From Parasponia andersonii (lineage: Eukaryota > Streptophyta > Magnoliopsida > Rosales > Cannabaceae), in contig JXTB01000199.1 of the NCBI GenBank assembly GCA_002914805.1, positions 286,744 to 350,743 on the forward strand: a DNA stretch of 64,000 nucleotides, given 5' to 3'. Below, piece by piece: positions 34,088 through 45,039 of this stretch (its first letter is position 1; every line of letters begins with the position of its first letter). The notes under the pieces were generated by a model that saw nothing but the letters and a program-made list of their open reading frames with translations, made no database searches and was not told where the DNA came from. The position numbers and the translations under genes are program-made.

Positions 34088-37000
34088 ATGTCTTTTGGAC
34101 GCCAGAGAAACCAAAACCGGACCATATATTCATCTGGGACTCCCCATTTTTTCAACATAATTCTTGAAGAGACTCTTCAAGAGAACAAACTTGTAAGCAT
34201 GCATTCACCGCTCAGTTTCTCTCTATTCCATACTGCTTATGTGAAGTCTTCATTCATTCTAAACCAAAATAGTTACTGCTTTAGTGCTATGCAACCAATA
34301 ACCAATGTTGTTTTTGTAGACTTAAAAATTGGAAGAGGTAATGTGACTTTATCTTGACCTGGTCATTTTATCATTACTAGTGACAGAATGCGGTCAAATG
34401 GAAGATTGTCTGAAGTGAGTTAGGCCTTAAAAAGCCTGTAGATCACTACCTGTAAAGTCCTTCTAAGTGATCTTATAAACTTGTGTATTTTACGAAGTTA
34501 GGCCTTGAAATTACGGTAGTTACACGCATTAATAAGTTTTGAACGAAAGATACGGATACACAAGTATGCATTTCTCATGGATTATGCCGGGTTTTAGTGG
34601 GAAGCCATCAGGCTATTACTTAGTCAAAAGGGTACATGATAACGTGTGTCCAATAACCTTTTTAACATTCATATTTTGCTTAAGCCTGGATTGAGAGACG
34701 TATTTACTTGCTGTTTGAGGTAATATTTCTTCTTATTTTGCAGCGGATTCCCCAAAAGTTCACAAGAAAATATGGGGAAACTTTATCCAGTTCGGTTTTT
34801 GTTAAGCTTCCATGTGGTTCAAAATGGAAAATGAAATTAGCAAGACAAGACAACAAGATTTGGTTAGAGGGGGGTTGGCCAGATTTTTCAAAGCATTATT
34901 CACTGAAAAGAGGCAGCATGCTAATGTTTAGATATGAGGGTAATTCTGAATTTCACGCTGTCATATTTGATAAAAGTACTGTTGAGATAGATTATCCTTC
35001 TATTCCTCTCCATTTTGATAATTATGACGTTGATTTGGAACTCGCTGAAGATGATTCACCATGTCCCAAAGCAAGGGAGAAATCTCCATTACCATGTTCT
35101 CAGCCTCCCAAGAGAATGAGAGCCAGTCCTACTCAAAGCAACTTATCTGGTCCTAATGAATGTGTACTTGACAGTTCAATAGTCAAAAGGAACTTACAGA
35201 GCTCTAAGCCAGAAATAATAGGCATGAAAAATTTACTTTCATCATAATTTGTTTCTATTATGAGCTTAAAAAGTTGCTCATGTTATTTACTTTATATTTT
35301 TTGTTATCTGTTGAACAGGAAAACCTGATTTGCCAGCTGAAACTGACAGAGATAAATCATCCACCAGAAGAAAGAGGGTATACCAGATTGTTACGAGTAT
35401 AAAAACACCAATGGATAGAAGCAAAAACGTTGCAGCGCTTCAAAAGGCTAGTGATTTTAAGTCGAAACACCCATTTTTCAAGGTTGTCATGCAACCATCC
35501 TATGTTTATGGATATCATTTGGTAAGTTTCATCTAAAAAACTCGCTACACCAATTTAATTTATAGAAAATTCAGTATGCAGACAAGAGATAAAATGTTTT
35601 TTTGTCGAAGAATAGAGCAGAATTGTATACATTTTTCTTTTTCCCTTCACATCGTGTTCTCATATTGGCTTAATTTCTTTATTTCCCTTTGTGTATCTTT
35701 AGAATTTTCCATCCGATTTTGCGCAATGTCATCTCACAAATAAATCTGACCATGCAATCCTCATAGTTTCAAATGGGGGGAGGGGGACTTGGTATGTAGT
35801 TTACAAGCTTTTAGAGTGCAAAAACAAACTAACAGCCAGATTCCAGTCTGGTTGGTTCTCATTTGTTGGGGACAATAATTTGGAAGTAGGTGATGTCTGT
35901 GTTTTTGTTCTGCTTGAGGGCATAAATGTTGCCTTTGAAGTTGTAATTTTCCGTGTCAACTCAAACTCAAAGTACCCCATATCCACAGGTAAATCCACAG
36001 GTAAATAGCGTCGTTATGCTACTCTTCTCCATTTTCCCTCATGACTACTTGTTTTTATCTTTTATCGCTTCTACATCTTTTGTTGTCAGCTCATGAGGGT
36101 GGAACAATACTAGTGGAGCCAGAAGAAATTCTAACAAGCAAAACTCAATCCAGTGGCATCGTAAATTATGAGACTGGCAAGCCTGGCTCTCTTGACCATT
36201 TTCCTGCAACACAAGCAACTGGATGCATATCTACCCGTTGGAAGACAAGTCAACGTCCATTGACTTCCATTGAAAAAGTTTCATTTGAATCTGAAAATCC
36301 TTTCTTCAAGGTTCTTATGCAACCAACATATGTTAGTCCCAATGCCAATCATCTTGTAAGTGTTGAGCAAATCAACAATTGTAGCTCACCAACCAGCCAC
36401 AATAGGAACAGTGAAAAAAGGCAGCCGCAATAGAAATAGTAAAAATGATATGCAATAGGAATAGTAAAAAGGGCAGCCGCAATAGCAATAATAAAAAGAG
36501 CAGCCGTAATAATAATAGTAAAAAATGATGTTCACACTACCTTTTAAGTTCTATAAATACGGAGAGCTTCATCACTTATTTTGCATCCTATTTAAAATCA
36601 TCTTCCTTTCTGAGAGAGAATTCAAGCCTATAAATTCCTCTTAGTGTCCCACTTGTTTTCTTCTAAATTATTTAGAGATAATATTTTCTCCTATTTCAAG
36701 AGAAAAAGAGGTTCATTTGTTCTCTTCTTGTATTTAGAGAGAAGTGAGTTGTAATCTCTTTTTCATAGTAAAATTCTTCACAGCCTTATCTATGGACGTA
36801 GCCTAAATTGGGTGAACCACGTTAATTCTTTTGTGTACCTTATTTTTTTATTTTATCCAAATTTTCTCAAGTCGTATTTTAGCTATGTGTTATCGCTTCC
36901 GCAAAGCTGATCTCCTAACAATGGTATCAGAGCCATTGGTTAGAGTATTATTCACATATACAACTATTCACGTATATAGTACTGTTCACATATACGGTAC

Positions 37001-40000
37001 TATTCATATATACAGTACTATTCATATACAGTGAAACGGTGGTAACTAAACAAATCATGGTGAACAAAAATAGCGGCAAAATTCGATATTGAGAAGTTTA
37101 ATAGGAGCAATTTCTCTCTGTGGAAAATGAAGATAAAGGCAATCTTGAGAAAAGATAATTGCCTAGTAGCAATTAGGGAAAGGCTTGTTGAGATTACTGA
37201 TGATAAAAGGTGAGACGAGATGGATAGCAATGCTATCGCTAACTTACATCCGGCGCTAGCAGATGGAAACCTGTCGAGCATTGAGGAGAAGAAGTCAGCC
37301 AAGAAGATATAGGATACACTGAAAAAGTTGTATTAGGCCAAGTCGCTTCACAACAAAATTTTCTTGAAGAGAAGGCTTTATAACCTTCGGATGGTGGAAT
37401 TAACAACGGTGACTGACCACATCAACACCCTTAACACTCTATTCTCACAGCTCACAATAATAGAGCATAAAATAGAGGATAATGAACGTGCAGAAATCTT
37501 ACTTCAGAGTCTACCTGATTCGTATGATCAACTTATCATAAATGTGACCAGTAATGCTACAACTCTAGTTTTCAACGATCTTACAGCTGTTGTTCTCGAA
37601 GAAGAAAATCAGCGTAAGAATAAGGAAGACAGATTAGCAAGTTCACAGCAAGTAGAGGCTTTGACAATGAGAGGGAAATCAACGAAACGTGGCCCTAGTA
37701 AGAGTCAGAGTCATAGTAGATCAAAATCAAGAAGTAAGAAGAATGTCAAGTATTATCACTGTGGCAAGAAAGGGCACGTCAAAAGGGAGTATTGGTAACT
37801 CAAGAAAAATAAAGGTTCCAGAGGGAAGGACCCTGAGTCATCAAATGCTCAGGGGAATGTTGCAAATACTTCAGATGAAAGAGAAATCCTATTTAGTGAA
37901 GTAGCAATAATTTCTAAGGACAGACGACAGCTCACTGATGTTTGGTTAGTGGATTCGGGAGCAACATGGCATATGACTTCTCACAAAGAATGGTTTCACA
38001 CATATGAACCTGTTTCTGGAGGATCTGTATTTATGGGTAACGATCATGCTTTAGAGATCGCTGGGATTGGTACTATCAAGATAAAGATGTACTATGACGC
38101 TATTCGTACTATTCAAGAAGTGCGACATGTGAAGGGCCTGAAGAAAAATCTATTATCTTTGGGACAATTAGATAACATTGGTTGCAAAACTCGTGTCGAG
38201 AATGGGATCATGAAGATTATGAAGGGCGCACTTGTAGTAATAAAGACGGAAAAAATCGCAATGAATCTATACATGCTTAAAGGAGATACACTAATGGAAG
38301 CGGAGGCATCAGTTGCTTCAACAAATTCCAAAGAAGAATCAACGATGATGTGGCATCATAAGCTTGGCCATATGTTAGAACGAGGCTTGAAGAATCTCTC
38401 TGAACAGAGGTTGCTTCCTAGTCTCACAAAGGTATCTTTACCTTTTTGTGAACATTGTGTCACAAGCAAGTAGCATAGATTAAAGTTTAGCACATCCAGT
38501 TCTAGAAGTAAAAAAGTTCTAGACTTGGTTTACTCTAATGTTTGGCAAACACTGGTAATGTCCCTAGGAGGAGCTAGATACTTTGTATCTTTTATTGATG
38601 ATCACTCTAGGAGATATTGGGTGTATCCTATCAAGAGGAAGGCATATGTGTTTTCAGCCTTCAAAATATTCAAAGCACGGATAAAGCTTGAATCTGGAGA
38701 AAAGATCAAGGGTTTAAGGACGGACAATGGAGGAGAATATACAAGCAATGAATTTGATAACTTCTGTCAACAAAAAGGTATCAAGAGGTAGTTCAGAGTG
38801 GCGTACACTCCTCAACAAAATGGAGTGACAGAGTAGATAAACAGAACCTTGTTAGAAAGAACAAGAGCAATGTTGAAAGCTACAATGGAGGAGAATATAC
38901 AAGCAATGAATTTGATAACTTCTGTCAACAAGAAGGTATCAAGAGGTAGTTCAGAGTGGCGTACACTCTTCAACAAAATGGAGTGACAGAGCAGATGAAC
39001 AGAACCTTGTTGGAAAGAAAAAGAGCAATGTTGAAAGCTACAAGTCTACCCAAGACATTCTGGACAGAAGCAGTCAAAACCGCCTGTTATGTGATCAATC
39101 GATCTCCATCAACAGCAATAGATTTGAAGACACTGATGGAGATGTGGACTGGTAAGCCAGTTGATTATTCTCGCTTACATATATTTGGATGTCATGTGTA
39201 CGTGATGTACAACGCTCAAGAAATCAAAAAACTGGATTCAAAGTCCAGAAGGTGTGTACTCTTGGGATATGCTGATGGAGTCAAGGGATATTACTTATGG
39301 AATCCCACCGCCCATAAGGTTATCATCAGCAGAGATGTGATATTTGCAGAGAATAAACTGCAAGAGAAGGGAGACAATAGCAGACCAGAATCTACTATAG
39401 TTCAGGTAGAAAAGAATACTGAAGATTCAGATTTTTTTGAAGTAGCACCAGAGCACAAAGTAGAAGAACCAGTCGAGGAAGAGGCTTCTGAAATTCGTCG
39501 TTCAACTCATGAGAGAAGAACACCGGCATGGCACTCGGATTATAACACTGAGAGCAATATTGCATACTGTCTTCTAACAGAGGATGGAGAGTCAATAACT
39601 TTCCATGAGGCTACCAAAAGCCCAGATGTATCCCTATGGATGACAGTAATGCAAGAAGAGATTGAAGCCTTTCACAAGAATAAAACATGAGATCTTGTTT
39701 CGCTACCACAAAGAAGGAAGGCTATTGGTAACAAATAGGTCTACAAGATCAAGCGTGATAGCAATGATCAAGTGGAGCGGCATCATGCGAGATTAGTGGT
39801 AAAAGGATACGCTCAGAAAGAATGTATTGACTTCAATGAGATATTTTCACCTGTAGTTCGACTGACAACAGTTAGAATAGTTTTGGCGATATGTGCTACG
39901 TTTGACCTACATCTAGAGCAGCTAGATGTGAAAACTGCTTTTCTTCATGCAGAACTTGAAGAAGAGATTTATATACTCCAACCAGAAGGTTTTGCTGAAA

Positions 40001-42288
40001 CAGGCAAGGAGAACTTGGTTTGTAGGTTGAACAAATCTCTATACGGTCTTAAACAGGCGCCGAGGTGTTGGTATAAGAGATTTGATCCTTTCATCATAAG
40101 CCTTGAGTACAATAAACTCAGTTCAGACCACTGCACATACTTTAGGAGATTTGATGAAGATAGTGACTTCATTATCTTATTGTTGTATGTGGATGACATA
40201 TTGGTAGCGGGCCCCAACAAAGGCAGAATCCAAGAATTTAAGGCACAGTTAGCTAAGGAATTTGATATGAAGGACTTGGGACCAGTAAACAAGATTCTAG
40301 GGATGCAAATTCACCGAGACAGAGGTAACAAGAAGATTCGGCTTTCTCAGAAGAATTATTTGAAGAAAATCTTATGCCGCTTCAATATGCAAGATTGTAA
40401 ATCGATTTCTACCCCACTTCTTGTTAACTTCAAGTTATCCTCCGGGATGTGTCCTAGCAATGAAGCAGAGAGAATGGATATGTCTTGAGTACCATATGCA
40501 TCAGCAGTGGGAAGCCTAATGTTCACTATGATATGTACAAGACTAGACATTACATAAGCAGTGGGAGCAGTTAGTCGATATATAACATTAGAATGCTGTG
40601 AAGAGAATTCTGAGATACATTAAAGGAACCTCAGATACTGTATTATGTTACGGAGGATCAGAATTTATTGTCAGAGAATATGTTGATTCAGATTTTACGG
40701 GTGATCTTGACAAGCGAAAATCTACTATAAGCTATGTGTTTACTCTTGCAGAAGGAGCTGTAAGCTGGGTTTCAAAACTATAAACTGTTGTGGCTTTATC
40801 TACAACAGAAGCAGAATACATGGCGGTTACACAAACTTGTAAAGAAGCTATTTAGATTCAAATGTTATTGGAGGAACTCGGGGATAAATAAGAAAAGATT
40901 CCTATATTTTGTGACAGTCAGAGTGCCTTGCACATTGCAAGGAATCCAACCTTTCATTTTAGGACAAAGCACATTGGTGTTCAATATCACTTTTTTCCGA
41001 GAAGTAGTAGAAGATGAAAGTGTGGACATGAAGAAGATTCACACAAAGGAGATCCTAGTAGATGCTTTAACCAAACCAATCAATACTAACAAGTTCCAAT
41101 GGTGTAGATCCTTATATGGCCTAGCAGAAATATAAGCAGTTTGAAGAATTGACAAGGGAAGAAAATAGAGATTTATCAAGTGTGAAGACATGATTAAAAT
41201 TAAGTCTTCAAGTGGGAGAATGTTGAACAAATCAATAATTGCAGCTCACTAACCAGCCGCAATAGGAATAGTGAAAAAAGATAGCTGCAATAGGAATAGT
41301 AAAAAGGGCAGCTGTAATAGTAATAGTGAAAAGAGCCGCCGTAATAGCAATAGTAAAAGATGGTGTTCACACCACCTTTCAAGTTCTATAAATACGGAGG
41401 GCTTCATCACTTGTTTGCATCCTATTCTAAATCCTCTTCCTTTCTAAGAGAGATTTCAAGCCTAGGAATTCCTCTTAGTGTCCCACCTATTTTCTCCTAA
41501 ATTGTTTAGAGAGAGTGTTTTCTCCTATTTCAAGAGAGAGAGAGGTTCACTTGTTCTCTCCTTATATTTAGAGAGAAGTGAGTTGTAATCTCCTTTTCAT
41601 AATGAAATTCTTCACAACCTTATCTGTGGACGTAGTCTAAATTGGGTGAACTATATTAATTTTTTTGTGTACCTTATTTTTTTTATTTTATCCAAATTTT
41701 CTCAAGTCGTATTTTAGCTGTGTGTTATCGCTTCCGCGAAGCCGATCTCCTAATAGTAAGCTCTCCAAACTGCAAGTATATTTCCTTGGTAGAGTAGAAA
41801 CATGCAATTAATTGGCTTCTTCTCTTTCTTGAGCAGAATGTCCCACTAGACTTTGCTACGAGATACATTAAGAATGAAGGTGATGCAGTTCTTTTAGTTC
41901 CCAACGGTAATTATTGGTGTGCGCAATTCAAAACGAGCCCCCTAAGTTGTAGTAATCGTTCGGCTAGACTCTGCAATGGTTGGCAAGAATTTGCAAAAGG
42001 CAATAATTTAGAAGTTGGCGATGTTTGCATCTTTGAGCTTCTTGATGTTGATGGAAAAGAAATTTCATTTAAAGTTTCCATTGTCCACCGTGCTGAATCT
42101 GCATCTCTCCAACAATCTCAAGGTTAGTCATGAATGTGAACAACTCTTGATATACTAAATTCAGTTTACGTGACTGATGTATTTGCATAGTATCTAAAAC
42201 ATGAAATTCTCTTTGTTCAGGAGTTGACTATGCAGCTAGTGCAAGCAAGCCAAAGGAAGAAGTGAGAGTTAAGATCGAAATTGACTGA
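34088..42288 (+). CDS. REM-type B3 transcription factor D (three B3 domains), intact, copia in intron 5
   Basis: Predicted exons: 34088-34192, 34744-35221, 35319-35521, 35703-35988, 36090-36355, 41837-42122, 42221-42288 (TGA at 42286). The sum is 1692 nt, all phases agree, and the product is 563 aa. B3-1 is at about 22-120 ([68 protein letters not shown]). An acidic then basic linker ([16 protein letters not shown]) could act as a nuclear signal. B3-2 is at about 243-350 ([32 protein letters not shown]) and B3-3 at about 425-535 ([19 protein letters not shown]). Introns are GT-AG except intron 2, which needs a GC donor at 35222; if intron 2 is retained, translation stops at 35245 after one B3 domain. 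The copia element in intron 5 leaves the frame untouched. Closest relatives are copies B and C. Confidence 0.87.
35222..35318 (+). other. Putative GC-AG intron 2 of REM gene D
   Basis: The exon 2 end ATAATAG is followed by GCATGA, with no GT nearby that keeps the frame. The acceptor is GAACAG at 35318. Only this junction makes exon 2 (478 nt) plus exon 3 (203 nt) a multiple of three. Copies B, C, H and the relic J have GC at the homologous position. Confidence 0.72.
36361..36920 (+). repeat. 5' LTR of copia 3
   Basis: Starts TGTTGAGCAAATCAACAATTG and ends CTCCTAACA. Contains about five copies of a roughly 25-30-bp unit (GCAGCCGCAATAG...TAGTAAAAA) at 36393-36525, then a TATA box CTATAAATAC near 36552. 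Confidence 0.9.
36922..36934 (+). other. Primer-binding site of copia 3
   Basis: TGGTATCAGAGCC, the classic initiator-methionine tRNA primer site, one base after the 5' LTR. Confidence 0.88.
36949..37032 (+). repeat. Short tandem repeat in copia 3 leader
   Basis: About five degenerate copies of an 18-bp unit (GTACTATTCATATATACA) lie between the primer site and gag. Confidence 0.75.
37070..37798 (+). pseudogene. gag: Copia 3 gag
   Basis: [20 protein letters not shown] (about 37079-37140) is a copia gag N-terminus. Stops at about 37211, 37308 and 37333 precede an open stretch ([33 protein letters not shown]) ending in a zinc knuckle reading [15 protein letters not shown], where the first and last Cys of CCHC are Tyr. 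Two Cys-to-Tyr changes (single G-to-A type transitions) are compatible with methylation-driven or other transition decay. Confidence 0.82.
37940..39690 (+). pseudogene. pol: Copia 3 protease and integrase, with internal duplication
   Basis: Protease [18 protein letters not shown] (37940 on). Pre-integrase [20 protein letters not shown] and [10 protein letters not shown] give the HHCC site. The integrase core has [11 protein letters not shown] and [14 protein letters not shown], then a stop and a second partial copy of the same segment (158-bp tandem duplication 38724-39039). Downstream, [20 protein letters not shown] and [18 protein letters not shown] lead to [21 protein letters not shown] stop at 39688 separates this from RT. 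Confidence 0.87.
38724..39039 (+). repeat. 158-bp tandem duplication inside copia 3 integrase
   Basis: ACAATGGAGGAGAATATAC starts at 38724 and again at 38882. The copies differ at about six positions. The unit is not a multiple of three, so it disrupts the frame. Confidence 0.92.
39760..41135 (+). pseudogene. pol: Copia 3 reverse transcriptase and RNase H
   Basis: RT is open for 239 codons to 40488: [66 protein letters not shown] (YVDD near 40190) and [19 protein letters not shown]. Stops follow at 40486-40488, 40555 and 40781. RNase H fragments ([27 protein letters not shown]) and the element's C-terminus ([16 protein letters not shown]) lie downstream. Confidence 0.87.
41221..41755 (+). 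repeat. 3' LTR of copia 3
   Basis: Starts TGTTGAACAAATCAATAATTG directly after the purine tract and ends CTCCTAATA before the target duplication. It is 25 bp shorter than the 5' LTR, mostly by one fewer internal minisatellite unit. Confidence 0.9.
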
Positions 42289-42958
42289 ACTATAGCACCG
42301 TATTATCATATTATTGAAGTGGCTTATCCGAGCAGCAAAAGGGTTGATAGCAAATAAATTCTTTTCAAATGCTAGCCACTCTCCAAGGTTGAGGACCTAC
42401 GTTTAAATTGCCTGTGAATGTAAGGACAACTAATTTTAATTTTAGTATTCAGCTACAAGTATGTTCTGTAATGAGTATGCAACATATATACTATGCCATG
42501 ATGTTATTGTCTGAATTAGTGACTTTCGTTTTGCTCCAAGATTTTCTGCCATAATCGTGCATGTTGCTGTAGAGGATGAAATAGAGCAAGAATTCGTCTA
42601 CTACTTTGTTCTCATTTTTCTTCTCCATTGGTACTTTCGCTGAGATGTCGTTTTAGTGTTGACGTTTATAAGAGAGGTTGTCGTTTAACAGACTTTGGAA
42701 TAGGTGGTTGAATGTTTGACGTTTATTAGAAAATTGAGGGAACTGTATATTATATTACGTTATTTATTTATAATACTTATTCTAGACTAGGGGAATTAAC
42801 CACTTCGATAATATCATAACCAAATGAGTCCCATAGTATGAGAAGTTGTCGTTTGACAGATTTTGATTTTCCCCGGAATATGCAATTTTTTTCCCCCCGG
42901 ATTAGGCAGTTGAATGTTTGACGTTTTTATATAATATCAAGGGAAGTTTATATTATAG
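42289..42958. other. 3' flank of REM gene D
   Basis: Conserved with the 3' flanks of copies F and G: phrases such as AGTATTCAGCTACAAG, GTTGACGTTTAT and TTGTCGTTT. Probably 3' UTR plus duplicated downstream sequence; no gene seen. Confidence 0.5.
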
Positions 42959-43477
42959 GGTTAATTGTAAAAAAATACTAAGGGTTCTATAATTTTAATT
43001 TTGAAATTTAGACTTTACAAAATAGTACTTTCGTATTAAAAATTTTTGAAAATTAATAATTTGAATAATTTTTTGATTTTAGTAAAGAAAAGACAATAAT
43101 ATATATCTTCCATCAAATTAGATTTTTTTTTTAAAAAGATGAGGCTTAACTAATGACCATTATTTACAAATTTAAACAAAATAACACACACTCTATCAAA
43201 ACTTGAACCACTGATCTCTCCAACCTCACACACATATTTAAGTCTTGGACCAACTGAGTTAAACCCAATTGGCTCTTCCATTAAATTAGATTATTCCTTA
43301 TTATTCTTCTTAATTTATCTATTATTATTGTCTTTTAAAATAATTCAAAAGGCCAATTTAAGATATTAACTTTTGTAAAATATTAATTTTATAGTATTAT
43401 TTTACGGACTTCAAAATTTAGAATTGAAATTATAAAACATCCAAATTTTAGAAGATTTTTTTTTTTTGTAATTAACC
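42959..43477. mobile_element. Fold-back / MITE-like element interrupted by a SINE
   Basis: The left end GGTTAATTGTAAAAAAA and right end, read in reverse, GGTTAATTACAAAAAAA form terminal inverted repeats. Inverted similarity extends inward (ATAATTTTAATTTTGAAATTT against ATAATTTCAATTCTAAATTTTG; AAAAGACAATAATA on both arms). The arms are 42959-43124 and 43275-43477, and the centre is occupied by a SINE with its own target duplication. No transposase is encoded. Confidence 0.7.
43125..43274 (-). mobile_element. tRNA-derived SINE, minus strand, nested in the fold-back element
   Basis: On the minus strand a Pol III A-box-like TTTAACTCAGTTGG and a B-box-like GTGGTTCAAGT lie about 45 bp apart, and the element ends in an A-rich tail. 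It is flanked by an 18-bp direct repeat (CTTCCATCAAATTAGATT at 43107 and the one-mismatch copy at 43275), the hallmark of a LINE-mobilised insertion. Confidence 0.8.
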
Positions 43478-45039
43478 AAATGGTAGAATTCGGAAAATAT
43501 ATGATTATATGGATATTATGAAAGGACCTTTCTAGTCAAATGGCTAAAGTTTGGATCAATGTTTGTAAAATAGTTATTTTTTAAATACTATAAACAATAG
43601 CTAAAATTTGAAAATTATTTTAAAATGATCTTTTTCATATTTTATAGATCAAAATATATCGATTTATTTTGTATAAATTTGATTTATTTTAAAAAATAGA
43701 TCAACTTAAAACTGTTATTTATCCTAATAAAATTATAAAACCGTTATTTAATAAATAGGTATAAAAATCAGTCATTTTTCACATTGATCTTAAAAAAAAG
43801 AAGGATGAAAAAAATCATTAAATCATGTGCGGGCCTCGTTGATCACAAATGTTGTCGTTAGTAACATTTTGGAATTGTTTAAAAGCCGTCGTGTCAATTG
43901 TCATTCGTAAAATTAAAGAACTCGCTGTCAGAGTTTGTCGTTTAGAAGTATTGACGTCGTTTCCAATGTTTTGTCGTTCGCAAAATTTCTCTCAGCAATT
44001 GCTATACAAAGGAGAGAACTTGCGTCTTCTACAAGCAAGCCTTCCCTTTCAAAACCAAGTCAGCGTCAGAGGTCAATTACTCAATAGCGAACGGCCTTTT
44101 GCTTTCCCCTTTTTTTTTTATTATTATTAATTAAATAATCATTAGATCTCTGCGAAAACCTGGTGGGAAGAACGCTTCTCTCTAAGTCATCATTGTCTTT
44201 CTAGAACATCACGTGATAAGGCTAGTGAAGGGAGTTAAAGGAGGCCGAATGGTCAATCATCAATAGCAGCAGTGGCAAAGTTGTAATATAATCAAAAGAG
44301 AAGAAATATAAATAATAATAAAAAAAAAAAGAAAGGAATGCGCTTTAGAACACACTGCCTAAGAATGTCACAGAAGTCTATTTCCCCTCTTTTCATGCGC
44401 ACCTTCTTTTTTTTTTCACCTATTTTCTCTATTGCATAAAGCCTCCATTACTTTCTCTTCCTCTTCTCCTAAATCAAAATCCTTACTCTCACTTTTTTCC
44501 CTTTTAAAATTCCCAATTTCGTATCTAGGAAAGTCTCAATTGCTCCATCAAATTTTGAATTTGTGAAGCAATTTAATAGCCTAACTTCCATTATAGCGAA
44601 GGTATGATCACTAGTTATGTTTTAATCCTTAAAATTATGATTTTAGAGACTTATTTTGAGGATGTTTGTTATATAAGGAATTTTGTTTTCTCTCATAGTC
44701 AATTTCAATAAATTTTTGACATTTTTCATTTATTTTATTTTATTTTTATTCATATAAACATCATATATGTAAGAGTTCTGATTCTGTGGTCCATGTCTTT
44801 GGAATCATAAATTGCATGAAAGATATATGATGAAGTCTTGATAAAATATGAAATTTTATAAGCTTTGTTTTCTCAATGATATGCGGATGAAATATCATAC
44901 ATAGTTCATTATAAGGTTATTTAATCTGGGTTCTAATATGTAATTCTATATTCTTTAATCTATCTAAGAAGACCAAGATAACCTAAATCTAAGTAGTTAG
45001 TACGAGGGAAATTATGACTTTCTACCATATATAGAAGAA
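43478..45039. other. Intergenic, possible orphan promoter/5' UTR
   Basis: 43849-44130 is open but low-complexity and holds several GTCGTT motifs; no family is recognised. 44400-44605 looks like a plant leader: pyrimidine-rich CT tracts after TTGCATAAAGCC, ending GCGAAG then GTATGATC, a plausible 5' UTR intron donor. No matching coding exon follows, since a copia fragment lies downstream. Confidence 0.35.

Larger units (their letters stand above)
36361..41755 (+). mobile_element. Ty1/copia retrotransposon 3, full length, in intron 5 of REM gene D
   Basis: LTRs at 36361-36920 and 41221-41755, primer site at 36922, gag, protease, integrase, RT and RNase H in copia order, and a purine tract (AAGTGGGAGAA, 41210-41220) before the 3' LTR. 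The target duplication GTAAG occupies 36356-36360 and 41756-41760 and is exactly the host intron's 5' splice site. The two LTRs differ by many substitutions and one repeat unit, so insertion is not recent. Pol carries many stops, frameshifts and an internal 158-bp tandem duplication. Confidence 0.95.

Noticed and set aside
36393..36525. Spaced repeats that could suggest a CRISPR-like array
   Set aside because: They are a minisatellite inside an LTR, present again in the partner LTR; the units are contiguous and the genome is a plant's.
43125..43274. Possible tRNA gene on the minus strand
   Set aside because: Boxes A and B are present, but there is no complementary acceptor stem, and an A-rich tail plus an 18-bp target duplication identify a SINE.
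43849..44130. 93-codon plus-strand open frame
   Set aside because: Low-complexity end, no recognisable family, no splice or promoter context; treated as intergenic.
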